64,000 nt of DNA from Methanothermococcus sp. GTDB taxonomy: Archaea > AGJL01 > Methanococci > Methanococcales > Methanococcaceae. The DNA is taken from the NCBI RefSeq assembly GCF_015523155.1, contig NZ_WAKW01000002.1, forward strand, positions 1-64,000, given 5' to 3'. A program made the position numbers and the translations under genes. Shown piece after piece: positions 31,100 through 42,512 of this stretch (the stretch's first letter is position 1; each line of letters begins with the position of its first letter). The notes below the pieces were generated by a model, which saw only the letters and a list, made by a program, of their open reading frames with translations, ran no database searches and was not told where the DNA came from.

Positions 31100-31846
31100 A
31101 TGGCAAGTAAGGGACCTAAAAGACATCTAAAAAGATTACCCGCTCCAACAAATTGGCAACTTCCAAGAAAAGTTAAGAAATTTACTACAAGACCTTTGCC
31201 AGGACCACATTCAATGGAAAACTCATTGCCATTATTGTTGATTGTTAGGGATATTTTAGGCTATGCAGACAATGCAAGAGAAGCTAAAAAAATCATTAAA
31301 ATGGGTAAAATATTAGTTGATGGTGTAAAAAGAAAAGAACACAGATATCCAACAGGTTTAATGGATGTAATTTCCATACCTGATACAAATGAGAACTTTT
31401 TAGTATTGCTTGATGAAAAAGGTAGAATCACGTTGAAGAAAACAGATAAAAATGATGTAAAATTATGCAAAATTAAAAACAAAACCGTAATCAAAGGCGG
31501 ACACATCCAGTTAAACCTTCATGATGGTAGAAACCAGATTGTGAAGGTTTCAGACGCTACAAAGGCAGAAGAGGATATCTATAAAACTGGAGACTGCGTT
31601 CTCATCTCAATCCCTGAGCAAGAAATAGTAGGTCATGTCCAGTTTGGTGAAGGAAAATTGGCATATATTACTGGTGGAAAACACGCAGGAGATTTTGCAA
31701 AAATAATTGAGATAGAAAAGAGAAAATTGTATCCTGACATTATTACCCTTGAAACAAAAGATGGAGAACAGTTTAAAACTATTAAAGACTACGTATTTGT
31801 AGTAGGCGATGAAGAGCCTGTTTTATCATCATTGAAGGCACTATAA
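31100..31846 (+). CDS. rps4e: Ribosomal protein eS4
   Basis: KGPKRHLKRLPAPTNWQLPRK. Confidence 0.96.
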   Translation: MASKGPKRHLKRLPAPTNWQLPRKVKKFTTRPLPGPHSMENSLPLLLIVRDILGYADNAREAKKIIKMGKILVDGVKRKEHRYPTGLMDVISIPDTNENFLVLLDEKGRITLKKTDKNDVKLCKIKNKTVIKGGHIQLNLHDGRNQIVKVSDATKAEEDIYKTGDCVLISIPEQEIVGHVQFGEGKLAYITGGKHAGDFAKIIEIEKRKLYPDIITLETKDGEQFKTIKDYVFVVGDEEPVLSSLKAL

Positions 31847-31912
31847 AGAGTAAATCATCACTTAAAGATGAGAATATAATTATAAATTTGAATAAATAAA
31901 CATGGTGGAAAA

Positions 31913-32461
31913 ATGACATTCCAAGAAACATGGGAAAAACAGCCTATGAGAAAACCTAGGATAGAAAAGGTTACCATCAACATGGGTGTAGGCGAAAGTG
32001 GAGATAGGTTGCTCACTGGTGCAAAAGTTATAGAAGAAATCACTGGTCAAAAGCCTGTAAGAACACTGGCTAAACAAACTAACCCTGCATTTGGTATCAG
32101 AAAAAAACTCCCAATTGGATTAAAAGTCACATTGAGAGGGAAGAAAGCAGAAGAATTCTTAAAAAATGCATTCATAGCATTTAAAGCATCAGGGAAAACA
32201 TTATACTCCTATTCATTCGATAAAAGAGGAAACTTTTCCTTTGGTATTCCAGAACATATCGACTTCCCTGGTCAAAAATATGAGCCAGATGTCGGAATCT
32301 ATGGAATGGATGTATGTGTAACCTTTGAAAAACCAGGATATAGAGTTAAAAGAAGAAAGGCAAAAAAGAATAACCTTCCAGAAAGACACCAAGTTAAAAA
32401 AGATGAAGCTATTGAATACATAAAATTGAATTTCGGCGTTGATGTGGTGGAAGAAGAATAA
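31913..32461 (+). CDS. rpl5: Ribosomal protein uL5
   Basis: NMGVGESGDRL; family similarity and order. Confidence 0.95.
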   Translation: MTFQETWEKQPMRKPRIEKVTINMGVGESGDRLLTGAKVIEEITGQKPVRTLAKQTNPAFGIRKKLPIGLKVTLRGKKAEEFLKNAFIAFKASGKTLYSYSFDKRGNFSFGIPEHIDFPGQKYEPDVGIYGMDVCVTFEKPGYRVKRRKAKKNNLPERHQVKKDEAIEYIKLNFGVDVVEEE

Positions 32462-32522
32462 GAATAATGGAAAAATTATTTAATTTGAGATATAAAAAGT
32501 CATATTCCCAGGAGGTTAAAAA

Positions 32523-32684
32523 ATGGCAAAAGCACCATATAAGAAAAAATATGGGTATGGTTCTAAGGTATGCAAAAGATGTGGAAGAAAAGGACCTGGA
32601 ATCATTAGAAAATACGGATTGAACTTATGCAGACAGTGTTTTAGAGAATTAGCACCAAAATTAGGATTTAAAAAGTATGATTAA
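32523..32684 (+). CDS. rps14: Ribosomal protein uS14, 53 aa (absent from ORF track)
   Basis: [53 protein letters not shown]. Confidence 0.96.
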   Translation: MAKAPYKKKYGYGSKVCKRCGRKGPGIIRKYGLNLCRQCFRELAPKLGFKKYD

Positions 32685-32709
32685 GGATAAGGATTAAGGA
32701 GGTATCAAC

Positions 32710-33102
32710 ATGAGTCTAATGGACCCACTTGCGAATGCATTGAACCATCTATCCAACTGTGAAAGAGTGGGAAAGAATGTGGCATACATAAAGCCCGCCT
32801 CAAAACTCATAGGAAGAGTATTGAAAGTTATGCAGGATAAAGGATACATAGGAAACTTTGAATACATAGAAGATGGTAAGGCAGGAATTTATAAGGTAGA
32901 ATTAACAGGGCATATAAACAAATGTGGAGCAGTTAAGCCAAGATATGCTGTTAAAAAGAATGAATTTGAAAAATTTGAAAAAAGATATTTACCTGCAAAA
33001 GGTTTCGGTTTGTTAATTGTGAGTACACCAAAAGGATTAATGACTCATGATGAAGCAAAGGAGCAGGGATTAGGTGGAAGATTAATTTCATACATATACT
33101 AA
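32710..33102 (+). CDS. rps8: Ribosomal protein uS8
   Basis: [18 protein letters not shown]. Confidence 0.96.
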   Translation: MSLMDPLANALNHLSNCERVGKNVAYIKPASKLIGRVLKVMQDKGYIGNFEYIEDGKAGIYKVELTGHINKCGAVKPRYAVKKNEFEKFEKRYLPAKGFGLLIVSTPKGLMTHDEAKEQGLGGRLISYIY

Positions 33103-33143
33103 TTTAAATTATATTTAAACACGAATTAAATGGAGGTATGGTT

Positions 33144-33695
33144 ATGCCAGTTGCCGCTGTAATGAGGGAAGAGATAGAAATACCTGATAATGTTTCTGTT
33201 GAGATAAATGGCAACGAAGTTGTTGTCAAATCCGGTGGAAAAGAACTTAAAAGAACACTCTCTTTCCCAAATGTAAGCATTAAAAAAGAAGATGATAAAA
33301 CAGTAGTTATTGAAAGTTTATATCCGAGAAAAAAACAGGCAGCAATTATTGGAACATTTGCATCCCATATCAACAACATGATAAAGGGTGTAAGTGAAGG
33401 ATTTGAATATAAATTAAAAATAAGATATGCTCACTTCCCTATGAAAATTAGTGTTAAGGGTAATGAAGTAATCATAGACAACTTTTTAGGGGAAAAATAC
33501 CCTAGAAAAGCAAAAATCATGGAAGGAGTTAATGTCAAAGTGAGCGGTGAGGATATTATAGTTAGCGGGATTGATAAGGAAAAAACAGGACAGACCGCCG
33601 CAAACATTGAACAGGCAACAAGAGTTAAGGGAAGAGATACCAGGGTATTCCAGGATGGTATCTATATTGTAGAAAAAGCAGGGAAAGTGTTATAA
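33144..33695 (+). CDS. rpl6: Ribosomal protein uL6
   Basis: Family similarity and order; ATG 33144 after GGAGG. Confidence 0.95.
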   Translation: MPVAAVMREEIEIPDNVSVEINGNEVVVKSGGKELKRTLSFPNVSIKKEDDKTVVIESLYPRKKQAAIIGTFASHINNMIKGVSEGFEYKLKIRYAHFPMKISVKGNEVIIDNFLGEKYPRKAKIMEGVNVKVSGEDIIVSGIDKEKTGQTAANIEQATRVKGRDTRVFQDGIYIVEKAGKVL

Positions 33696-33704
33696 GGTGG
33701 TTTC

Positions 33705-34139
33705 ATGAGTAAAAAAAGGTTATTGAGATTAAAACTCAAAATGAAACAAAAGAAACCTGACTTCAAAAGACAGGACTGGTTCAAATGTAAAAGAATAGGC
33801 ACAAGCTGGAGAAGACCAAAAGGATTACACAGTGGAATGAGAAAGCAGTTGAAACAAAGACCAGCTATTGTCAAAATAGGATACAGAACTCCTGCTCTTG
33901 TAAGAGGATTGCACCCATCAGGTTTAGAGGATGTTCTCATCCACAATGTAAAAGAATTAGAGGCATTAAATCCTGAAACACAGGGAGCTAGAGTAGCTTC
34001 AACTGTTGGTAAAAGGAAAAGAGTAGAAATTGTAAAAAGAGCTAATGAATTAGGCATTAGATTATTAAATATTTCCAAAGAGAAACAGGAAGAACTTTTA
34101 AACATTACCAATAAAGTTTCAGAAGTGGAAACGGAATAA
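33705..34139 (+). CDS. rpl32e: Ribosomal protein eL32
   Basis: FKRQDWFKCKRIGTSWRRPKGLHSGMR. Confidence 0.95.
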   Translation: MSKKRLLRLKLKMKQKKPDFKRQDWFKCKRIGTSWRRPKGLHSGMRKQLKQRPAIVKIGYRTPALVRGLHPSGLEDVLIHNVKELEALNPETQGARVASTVGKRKRVEIVKRANELGIRLLNISKEKQEELLNITNKVSEVETE

Positions 34140-34181
34140 AATAATTAATTTTATTACATTTATTTATATTAAGGTGATATA

Positions 34182-34631
34182 ATGGATATATCAACCCAGA
34201 GGAGAATTGCCGCAGATGTGCTGGACTGTGGTATTGATAGAGTATGGATTGACCCTGAAAATTTGGATAAGGTCAAAATGGCTATTACCAAAGATGATAT
34301 CAGGATGTTAATCAAAGATGGAATTATTGTAAAAAAACAGAAAAAAGGAATAAGCAAAGCTAGAACACAAAAATTAAAAGAACAGAAAAGAAAAGGTAAA
34401 AGAAAAGGTCCTGGTTCAAGAAGAGGGGCAAAAGGTGCTAGAACACCTAAGAAAAGGAAATGGATAAACACCATAAGACCTTTGAGAAGAATGTTGAAGG
34501 AGCTTAGGGAAGGGGAAGCAATTGAAAGAAGCACATACAGAAAATTATATAGAATGGCAAAAGGTGGAGCATTCAGAAGTAAAAACCACATGAAAATGTA
34601 TATGAAAGACCACGGACTTCTTGCTGAATAA
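34182..34631 (+). CDS. rpl19e: Ribosomal protein eL19
   Basis: MDISTQRRIAADVLDCGIDRVWIDP. Confidence 0.95.
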   Translation: MDISTQRRIAADVLDCGIDRVWIDPENLDKVKMAITKDDIRMLIKDGIIVKKQKKGISKARTQKLKEQKRKGKRKGPGSRRGAKGARTPKKRKWINTIRPLRRMLKELREGEAIERSTYRKLYRMAKGGAFRSKNHMKMYMKDHGLLAE

Positions 34632-34717
34632 ATTAAAATCTTTTTAGATTTTGGTGCTGGAAACTTAGGCTTTGCTCTCAAATTCCATTTACTTAAAATA
34701 TATAAGGAGGTATAAGC

Positions 34718-35302
34718 ATGGCACATAGTGCTAAATATAGAGTCCCTTTCAGAAGAAGAAGGGAAGGAAAAACGAATTATAGATTAAGATTGAAATTGCT
34801 GTTATCAAAAAAACCAAGATTGGTTGCTAGAAAATCTTTAAATAACATGATAGCTCAGCTCGTGGCTTATGATGAGAAGGGAGATAAAATATTAGTTTCA
34901 GCTCATTCAAGAGAGCTCGTAAAAATGGGATACAAAGGACACTGCGGAAACATACCTGCTGCATACTTAACTGGACTTTTATTGGGTAAAAAGGCACTTA
35001 AAGAAGGTTATGATGAAGCAGTTCTTGATTTAGGATTGCAGAGTGCTACAAAAGGAGCTGCTGTTTTTGCCATATTGAAGGGTGCAGTTGATGCAGGAAT
35101 GAATATACCACACAGCGAGGACATTCTCCCAGAAGATGAGAGAGTTAATGGTTCTCATGTAAAAGAATATGCTGAGCTCTTAAAAGAAGAAGATGAAGAA
35201 AAATACAAAAAACAGTTTTCAAAGTATTTAGAGAAAGGATTGAATCCTGAAGATTTGCCAGAACACTTTGAAGAAATAAAGGAGAAGGTTCTCAGTTTAT
35301 AA
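34718..35302 (+). CDS. rpl18: Ribosomal protein uL18
   Basis: [20 protein letters not shown]. Confidence 0.95.
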   Translation: MAHSAKYRVPFRRRREGKTNYRLRLKLLLSKKPRLVARKSLNNMIAQLVAYDEKGDKILVSAHSRELVKMGYKGHCGNIPAAYLTGLLLGKKALKEGYDEAVLDLGLQSATKGAAVFAILKGAVDAGMNIPHSEDILPEDERVNGSHVKEYAELLKEEDEEKYKKQFSKYLEKGLNPEDLPEHFEEIKEKVLSL

Positions 35303-35329
35303 TAGTGAGAGAAATATAAAGGTGAAATC

Positions 35330-35995
35330 ATGGCAGCTGAAAAAAGATTTAATGTAGAAGCCTGGGAACCTAAAACCCAGGTAGGAAAAATGGTGAAAGA
35401 GGGAACCATTACTGATATTGACTATATTTTAGACAATGGTCTTCCCTTGTTGGAGCCTGAAATTGTAGATGCATTACTTCCAGACATCACCGAACAGGTT
35501 TTAGATGTTTCGCTTGTTCAGAGAATGCACAAATCAGGAAGAAGAGCAAGATTTAGAGCTACCGTTGCAGTAGGAAACAAAAACGGTTATGTTGGCGTAG
35601 GAATGGGTAAAGCAAAAGAAGTTGGACCTGCAATTAGAAAAGCTATTGCTCATGCAAAATTATCATTAATTAGAATAAGATTGGGATGCGGTTCATGGGA
35701 ATGTGGTTGTGGAACACCTCATTCAATTCCATTCACTTCAAAGGGTTCCTGTGCAAGTGTAAAAATTGAGTTATTACCTGCACCAAGAGGAGTAGGTTTA
35801 GTTGCAGGGGATGTTGCAAAGGCAGTATTGGGTCTTGCAGGTATAAAGGACATCTGGACAAAAACATTTGGAGACACAAGAACAACATACAACTTTGCAG
35901 TAGCTACATTTGATGCACTTAAAAACTTGAACTTTGTTAGATATTTACCAGAACACAAGAAAACACTTGGAATTAACGAAGGTAAAGCATTGTAA
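35330..35995 (+). CDS. rps5: Ribosomal protein uS5
   Basis: [28 protein letters not shown]. Confidence 0.96.
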   Translation: MAAEKRFNVEAWEPKTQVGKMVKEGTITDIDYILDNGLPLLEPEIVDALLPDITEQVLDVSLVQRMHKSGRRARFRATVAVGNKNGYVGVGMGKAKEVGPAIRKAIAHAKLSLIRIRLGCGSWECGCGTPHSIPFTSKGSCASVKIELLPAPRGVGLVAGDVAKAVLGLAGIKDIWTKTFGDTRTTYNFAVATFDALKNLNFVRYLPEHKKTLGINEGKAL

Positions 35996-36065
35996 TTGAG
36001 TATATGAGTATATAGAAAAATAATATATATTCTACTTAAATTTTTAATAATATAGGTGATGAAAC

Positions 36066-36530
36066 ATGGCTTACGCAGTTGTAAGGGTTAGAGGTAGCGT
36101 AGGTGTCAGAGGAGACATTGCAGATACCCTTAAAATGTTAAGATTACATAGGGTAAATCACTGTGTAATAGTTCCAAACACCGAAACATATAAAGGTATG
36201 TTGAATAAAGCAAAGGACTACATTACCTACGGTGAAATAGATAAAGACACCCTTGTAAAATTGATATTGAAAAGAGGAAGATTGCCAGGAAATAAAAGAT
36301 TAAACGAAGAAAAAGTTAAAGAATTGATGGAATTATCAGTTGAAGAATTAGCTGAAAAAATCGTAAATGAAGAAATCCTCTTAAAAAACACCCCGTTGAA
36401 ACCAGTATTCAGACTCCATCCTCCAAGAAAGGGATACGACAAAGCAGGTATCAAAAAACCTTTCTCAGTAGGCGGAGCTCTGGGATACAGAGGAGCTGAG
36501 ATAAACACATTATTGGAGAAAATGATGTAA
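36066..36530 (+). CDS. rpl30: Ribosomal protein uL30
   Basis: [33 protein letters not shown]. Confidence 0.95.
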   Translation: MAYAVVRVRGSVGVRGDIADTLKMLRLHRVNHCVIVPNTETYKGMLNKAKDYITYGEIDKDTLVKLILKRGRLPGNKRLNEEKVKELMELSVEELAEKIVNEEILLKNTPLKPVFRLHPPRKGYDKAGIKKPFSVGGALGYRGAEINTLLEKMM

Positions 36531-36553
36531 GCAATTACATTTAAGGTGATTGG

Positions 36554-36985
36554 ATGATAAGAAAAAGTAAAAAAATCACAAAGTTAAGAGGTAGCAGAAC
36601 CTGTGGATATGGTGCAGCTAAAAAGCACAGAGGAGCAGGTCATAGAGGAGGTAGAGGTTTGGCAGGAGGTCATAAACACAAATGGCTTCACATTGTCAAA
36701 TACATGCCAGACCACTTTGGAAAATATGGATTCAAAAGACATCCAAGATTGGTTAAAAAATTAAATACCATTAACTTGGGAGACATTGATGAATTAGTAT
36801 CCAAAAATAAGGATGCATTTGAAGTTGAAGACGGAAAAATTGTTGTTGATGTAACAGCATTTGAATATGAAAAAGTTCTTGGAAAGGGTAAATTATCCTG
36901 CCCAATGATTATAAAAGCAGTAGAATTCTCAGAAGGAGCAAAAGAAAAAATAGAATCTGCTGGTGGAGAGTTTGTTGAATTATAA
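36554..36985 (+). CDS. rpl15: Ribosomal protein uL15
   Basis: RGSRTCGYGAAKKHRGAGHRGGRG. Confidence 0.95.
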   Translation: MIRKSKKITKLRGSRTCGYGAAKKHRGAGHRGGRGLAGGHKHKWLHIVKYMPDHFGKYGFKRHPRLVKKLNTINLGDIDELVSKNKDAFEVEDGKIVVDVTAFEYEKVLGKGKLSCPMIIKAVEFSEGAKEKIESAGGEFVEL

Positions 36986-37271
36986 TTCAATTAAAACAAA
37001 TCTTTTGATTATATTATTGCTCTTTCTTATTTTTAATAAATACGACGATGTTAGTCTAAATACTACTTCTAAAAATAGTTTCAATGTATTTGAATGTAAT
37101 AATATTTTTTTAATTAATATTCTTATTTTTTACAGTTTTTTATTTTTATTATTGTTTTAGAATGTAGGATATATGTATTAAATATAGGATAAGGATACAA
37201 CATAATGTTAATTTTATTTTTTATCTATTTATTTAATAATATATCCTCTCTATAAACCTATTAAATGATGA

Positions 37272-37290
37272 AAAATCACTAAGTGATTTT
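37272..37290. promoter_or_regulatory. Perfect 9-bp-arm inverted repeat upstream of secY
   Basis: AAAATCACT-A-AGTGATTTT, ~29 nt before the secY TTG start. Confidence 0.45.
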
Positions 37291-37318
37291 ATAATATTAA
37301 AAAATATACGGTGATACC

Positions 37319-38647
37319 TTGGAGGAATTTCTTCATAAAATAAGGCCTATACTCGAATATATTCCAGAAGTGAAGAGACCTGAACGGGACATAACATTTA
37401 AAGAAAAGTTGAAATGGACGGGAATTGTTCTTGTTTTATATTTTATCATGGGGACAATTGATGTATATACAGGGGGAGCTCAGGTCCCACCAGTATTTGA
37501 ATTCTGGCAAACTGTAACTGCGTCTAAAATGGGGTCATTAATCACCTTAGGTATTGGACCCATTGTTACAGCTGGAATTATCATGCAGCTTTTAGTTGGG
37601 TCTGAAATTATAAAATTGGATTTATCCAATCCAAACAACAGGGCAATGTTTCAAGGACTTCAAAAACTATTTGCAATATTTATGTGTTTCTTAGAGGCTA
37701 TAATGTTTGTTGGTGCAGGAGCCTTTGGTCCGTTATCACCTACTATAATGCTAACCTTAATTCTCCAATTGGCAATTGGAGCTATACTCTTAATATACCT
37801 TGATGAGATAGTTTCAAGGTATGGTATAGGTTCAGGCATTGGTCTCTTCATTGCCGCAGGTGTTTCCCAGACGATATTTGTGGGAGCATTAGGTCCAAAG
37901 GGATATCTTTGGGAATTCTTCAATGCCATAGTGCAGGGTTCATTGGGAACAGCATTTAAATTTATACTGCCAATATTGGGAACAATATTGGTATTCTTTA
38001 TAGTAGTATATGCTGAGAGTATGCGAGTGGAAATTCCACTGGCACATGGAAGAGTAAGAGGTGCAGTGGGTAAATACCCTATAAAGTTCATATATGTGAC
38101 AAACCTTCCCGTTATATTGTCAGCTGCATTATTTGCAAATATTCAATTATGGGGTATGTTCCTTGAAAAGATGGGATTTCCAATTTTGGGGCATTATGTA
38201 AATGGTAGAGCAGTAGATGGTTTGGCATATTATTTCTCTACACCATATGGATTAACAAGTGTGTTATCTGACCCATTGCATGCCCTATTTTACACAATAA
38301 TGATGATGTTATCCTGTATAGTTTTCGGTATATTCTGGGTCGAAACATCAGGTCTTGATGCAAAATCCATGGCAAAGAGGCTTGGAAGTCTCGATATGGC
38401 AATTAAAGGATTTAGAAAAAGTACAAAATCCATAGAACAGAGGTTAAGAAGATATATTAAACCTATTACTGTGATGAGCTCAGCATTCGTTGGGCTACTT
38501 GCAGCAGGTGCTGATTTCACAGGAGCTCTCGGTGGAGGAACAGGGGTTTTGCTTACAGTTTCCATAGTTTATAGGATGTATGAGCAGCTTGTTCAAGAGC
38601 AAATTTCAGATTTACACCCAGCACTTGCAAAGTTAATTAAAAAATAA
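37319..38647 (+). CDS. secY: Preprotein translocase subunit SecY (TTG start)
   Basis: 442 aa multi-TM; end of ribosomal operon; SecY-type signatures. Confidence 0.96.
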   Translation: MEEFLHKIRPILEYIPEVKRPERDITFKEKLKWTGIVLVLYFIMGTIDVYTGGAQVPPVFEFWQTVTASKMGSLITLGIGPIVTAGIIMQLLVGSEIIKLDLSNPNNRAMFQGLQKLFAIFMCFLEAIMFVGAGAFGPLSPTIMLTLILQLAIGAILLIYLDEIVSRYGIGSGIGLFIAAGVSQTIFVGALGPKGYLWEFFNAIVQGSLGTAFKFILPILGTILVFFIVVYAESMRVEIPLAHGRVRGAVGKYPIKFIYVTNLPVILSAALFANIQLWGMFLEKMGFPILGHYVNGRAVDGLAYYFSTPYGLTSVLSDPLHALFYTIMMMLSCIVFGIFWVETSGLDAKSMAKRLGSLDMAIKGFRKSTKSIEQRLRRYIKPITVMSSAFVGLLAAGADFTGALGGGTGVLLTVSIVYRMYEQLVQEQISDLHPALAKLIKK

Positions 38648-38707
38648 AAATAAAAAACTAAATAATAGAATAAAATTTAATTTTTTATATTAATCTTTTA
38701 TTTATTG

Positions 38708-39613
38708 TTATTTAACCACTGTATTGAATAAAACTGCCAATACTCCAAAAAATATAGATATACTCCACAATATGAAGGCAATATTGTATTCTTTCATAGG
38801 TTTTTTCTTTAATATGATTCTAGGGAGTGATAGATATCCACCAACAACATGGAGCTTTCCATCTTCTCCCAATATTGTGGGTTTATGGTCTTCCCTCTTA
38901 GTTATGCCAGCTGAATAATACTTTAAAGAGGCATCAATGATATAGGGCATCATGATAATAACAAATTCTGGAATTATGTTCCTCCATACTGCTATCGTAG
39001 CTAAAAACGCTCCAATGGGGAGGGTTCCAACATCTCCTGGAAATACCTTTGCAGGATACTTATTAAGCATAAAAAATCCAAAATATGATGCTAAAAATAT
39101 CATGGTAATCTCAAAACCATAATAATCCCCATTTAACAGTAGGATAATTCCTAAAAAAAACGCCGAGATTATGCCCAAACCTATTTCCAATCCATTGAAT
39201 CCAGCCAGCATATTCGTTAAATTTGAGGATATTGATATACCTAAAATAAGGAGTATTATCTTAAATATATCAAAACCAAATAATAAATATCCTATGGGAA
39301 TGCCAATTAATCCAAGTAATATGAGCTTTTTATAGGGAGATAATTTGTATAAATCATCATATACGCCTATAAGTCCAGATATAAACAAAACCGATGATAT
39401 CAAAGGATTGAAGATAAATATTACCAAAGCACTCAATGATACGGGAACAATTCCTCCCATTTCAGGCACTTTGGTTTTTTCTCTCTTGTGTAAATCAATG
39501 CCGTATTTGTAATTAATCATCTTGGTTATAAAAATCCTTGTAAGAATGTATGAGGATATAAAACATAATAAACATAAAACTAAAAAGTAAATATTTAAAT
39601 GATGTTCAAGCAT
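38708..39613 (-). CDS. MraY/WecA-family UDP-sugar:polyprenyl-phosphate sugar-1-phosphate transferase (AglH-like)
   Basis: GVYDDLYKLSPYKKL; NLTNMLAGFNGLEIGLG; FPGDVGTLPIGA; multi-TM. Confidence 0.8.
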   Translation of the reverse strand: MLEHHLNIYFLVLCLLCFISSYILTRIFITKMINYKYGIDLHKREKTKVPEMGGIVPVSLSALVIFIFNPLISSVLFISGLIGVYDDLYKLSPYKKLILLGLIGIPIGYLLFGFDIFKIILLILGISISSNLTNMLAGFNGLEIGLGIISAFFLGIILLLNGDYYGFEITMIFLASYFGFFMLNKYPAKVFPGDVGTLPIGAFLATIAVWRNIIPEFVIIMMPYIIDASLKYYSAGITKREDHKPTILGEDGKLHVVGGYLSLPRIILKKKPMKEYNIAFILWSISIFFGVLAVLFNTVVK

Positions 39614-39819
39614 TTTTTCACCTTTAAGTAAATATATTAAGTAATAATATTTAAATTAAGATAAAATAAGAGTATTCTAACCCTCTGCAATGAATAAATA
39701 TCATGGTAGTATGCTGCAATTATAAATTATAATGTATATTAAATTTCATAAACTATTTATAAATATATTATTTTAATAGGAAGTATATATTTCTAAATGA
39801 TAAATTTTGGAGGCACAAT

Positions 39820-42423
39820 ATGGGAAATATATTAAATAAGATATCTGAGTTCTTTAATAAACATGAATACATAAAACTATTTTTAATAGTTTTGGTGATA
39901 GGACTTATAAGCTTTCAGCTAAGAGCTCAGCCAGCAGATATGGGATTTACAGATAATCCTCAATTGAAACATATGTTTGCAGATGAACACGGAAGAATGT
40001 ATTTAGTGGCATTAGACCCTTATTACTATTTAAGGATGACAGAAGATTACTACTATAAAGGTCATCTCGGGGAGACACTAAAAGAAATTAATGGAAAATT
40101 GGTGCCTTATGATACCTGTCAGTATGCACCACCAGGGCATCCAATAACAAGTCCAGTTCCAGTAATATGTTTAACCACGATCGCAATATACAATATATGG
40201 CATTCATTTGATTCAACTGTAACGCTGATGAATGCGGCTTATTGGGTTCCTGCTGTAATGGGTATGTTGTTGGGAATTCCTGTGTTCTTTATAGTGAGGA
40301 GAACTACATTAAGTAATATTGGAGGAATTGTGGGGGCATTGGCAATAATATCAAGTCCTGCTCTATTGTATAAAACTTCAGCAGGTTTTGCAGATACTCC
40401 AATATTTGAGGTTTTGCCAATACTGTTTATAGTATGGTTTATTATGGAGGCAATACATAATCAGGAAAATCTAAAAAAATCTTTAATATTTGCCACATTG
40501 GCAACACTGGTGATGGCACTGGCTCCAAGAATGTGGGCAGGTTGGTGGTATGGATATGATATTGTGAGCGGATTTTTAGTATTGTATTTGATATACAGTT
40601 ATATCATCAAGAATGGTTATAAAAAATCTGTTGTAGAAGTTGGAAACATAAAAAACATACTTTCGATAATAGGAATATTTACTGTGGGTGGAGCTCTATT
40701 AATATCTGCCATATATGGAATAAATAGTTTCATAAACGGAGCTCTTGCACCTATGGGATTCACAACAATAAAGGCAGTATCTGAGGCATCAGGATGGCCT
40801 AATGTATATACAACAGTATCGGAACTCGCTACTCCATCCATTAATGACATAATAAATAACTCATTAGGTAGCACGTATCTCTTCGTATTGGGTATAACTG
40901 GGGTAATATTGTCATTCCTTTCAATGAGATACAAAGAAATGAGTATCAAATTTGATGCAAAATATGCCATATTATTAACACTTTGGTTATTTGCAACATT
41001 CTACGCATCTACAAAAGGTGTTAGATTTATAGGATTAATGGTTCCACCATTATCCATAGGGGTAGGTATATTTGCCGGACAGATAATAAATATAATAAAA
41101 AGAAGGAATGATGATTTAACAAAATGGACATTGTATCCTATAATTGGTATTTCATTTTTGGTGGCACTTAAAATTGCAGCACCCAAATTATTGGAGATAT
41201 TGGTACCTACAACCTATGTTCCTATTGCAGCCTATGGTATGTTGCTCACACTTGCAATACTTGTAGTATATAAGATAGTTGATATAATCTCATCAAATAA
41301 AGAAATGCAGATAAAAAAGGTTGTTAGCATATTATTGGCAATAACCTTAGTTCTTCCACCCCTTGCAAATGCAGTTCCATTGAACACAGTACCAACATTA
41401 AACAACGGATGGTTGGATAGTTTAAATTGGATAAAAACAGAAACTCCAAATAATTCAGTAATTACCAGCTGGTGGGATAATGGACATATATATACATGGG
41501 CTACAAGAAAAATGGTAACCTTTGATGGAGGTAGCCAAAACTCACCAAGGGCTTACTGGGTAGGAAGAGCATTTTCCACATCAAATGAAAATCTTTCCAT
41601 TGGGATACTTAGAATGCTTGCCACAAGTGGTGATGAAGCATTTGATGAAAATAGTGTATTAATGAACAAAACAAACCACAGCGTAGCGAAAACTGTAAAA
41701 ATATTAAATGAAATACTGCCTTTGGATAGAACCGAGGCATATAATGTATTAACAAATAAATATGGTTTAACAAGTAGGGAAGCAGATGAGGTATTAAATG
41801 CAACCCATCCAGAACATCCAAACCCTGATTATTTAATTACCTATAACAGAATGACAGATATTGCTCCTGTTTGGAGTATGTTTGGTATGTGGGACTTCAA
41901 TCTTTCACCAAATACTCCGGATAGTCAAAGGGAAAAAGGATATTATCAAAAATTAAAAGGAGAAGGATTTTTAAGTAATGGCTCACTTATTGTAAAGGTT
42001 CCATTACAAGAAACAAATAACTATATGGTTATGAATCTCATTATGGTAAAAAATTCAACCATGGCAAGTTATGATGTTACCTATAACTTAAAAACAAAAA
42101 CTTTAATGAGTGAAAAAATCACAGGATTCCACAAAATAATTGTTAAGGATGGAAATAATATATATGAAAATACATTCAATGAAAATGGAACTATGAGTGA
42201 AATTGTTAGATTAGAACCAGTAGGAAATGGTCAGTATTATGCCTACGTTTGGATTTCATCAAGAAATCTCGAAGATAGTATATATACAAAGCTTCATTTC
42301 CTTGATGGAGCAGGTTTAAAACACATTAAACTTGTTAAAGAATCTATTGACCCTACAAACTATGGAGTTCAGCCAGGATTTAAGGTTTATAAAGTAGATT
42401 ATGGAAATAAATATTTAAATTAA
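39820..42423 (+). CDS. aglB: Oligosaccharyltransferase AglB (STT3 family)
   Basis: WWDNG motif (SWWDNGHIYTWAT), multi-TM N-terminus. Confidence 0.93.
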   Translation: MGNILNKISEFFNKHEYIKLFLIVLVIGLISFQLRAQPADMGFTDNPQLKHMFADEHGRMYLVALDPYYYLRMTEDYYYKGHLGETLKEINGKLVPYDTCQYAPPGHPITSPVPVICLTTIAIYNIWHSFDSTVTLMNAAYWVPAVMGMLLGIPVFFIVRRTTLSNIGGIVGALAIISSPALLYKTSAGFADTPIFEVLPILFIVWFIMEAIHNQENLKKSLIFATLATLVMALAPRMWAGWWYGYDIVSGFLVLYLIYSYIIKNGYKKSVVEVGNIKNILSIIGIFTVGGALLISAIYGINSFINGALAPMGFTTIKAVSEASGWPNVYTTVSELATPSINDIINNSLGSTYLFVLGITGVILSFLSMRYKEMSIKFDAKYAILLTLWLFATFYASTKGVRFIGLMVPPLSIGVGIFAGQIINIIKRRNDDLTKWTLYPIIGISFLVALKIAAPKLLEILVPTTYVPIAAYGMLLTLAILVVYKIVDIISSNKEMQIKKVVSILLAITLVLPPLANAVPLNTVPTLNNGWLDSLNWIKTETPNNSVITSWWDNGHIYTWATRKMVTFDGGSQNSPRAYWVGRAFSTSNENLSIGILRMLATSGDEAFDENSVLMNKTNHSVAKTVKILNEILPLDRTEAYNVLTNKYGLTSREADEVLNATHPEHPNPDYLITYNRMTDIAPVWSMFGMWDFNLSPNTPDSQREKGYYQKLKGEGFLSNGSLIVKVPLQETNNYMVMNLIMVKNSTMASYDVTYNLKTKTLMSEKITGFHKIIVKDGNNIYENTFNENGTMSEIVRLEPVGNGQYYAYVWISSRNLEDSIYTKLHFLDGAGLKHIKLVKESIDPTNYGVQPGFKVYKVDYGNKYLN

Positions 42424-42512
42424 TTTTTCTCAACGAATGTTGTTAATAGGTGAAATCTTTATTTCGCCCGATTTATATTTTTTAATTTTAATATAATTTT
42501 TTAGGTGGTTTA

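Noticed and set aside
27471-36985. Presence of aIF1 and Rnp1 inside the ribosomal-protein operon as novel
   Set aside because: This arrangement is already known in Methanococcales and other euryarchaea.
36963-37160. 65-aa ORF after uL15
   Set aside because: Overlaps the end of rpl15 and translates AT-rich sequence to a hydrophobic string; no ribosome-binding site.
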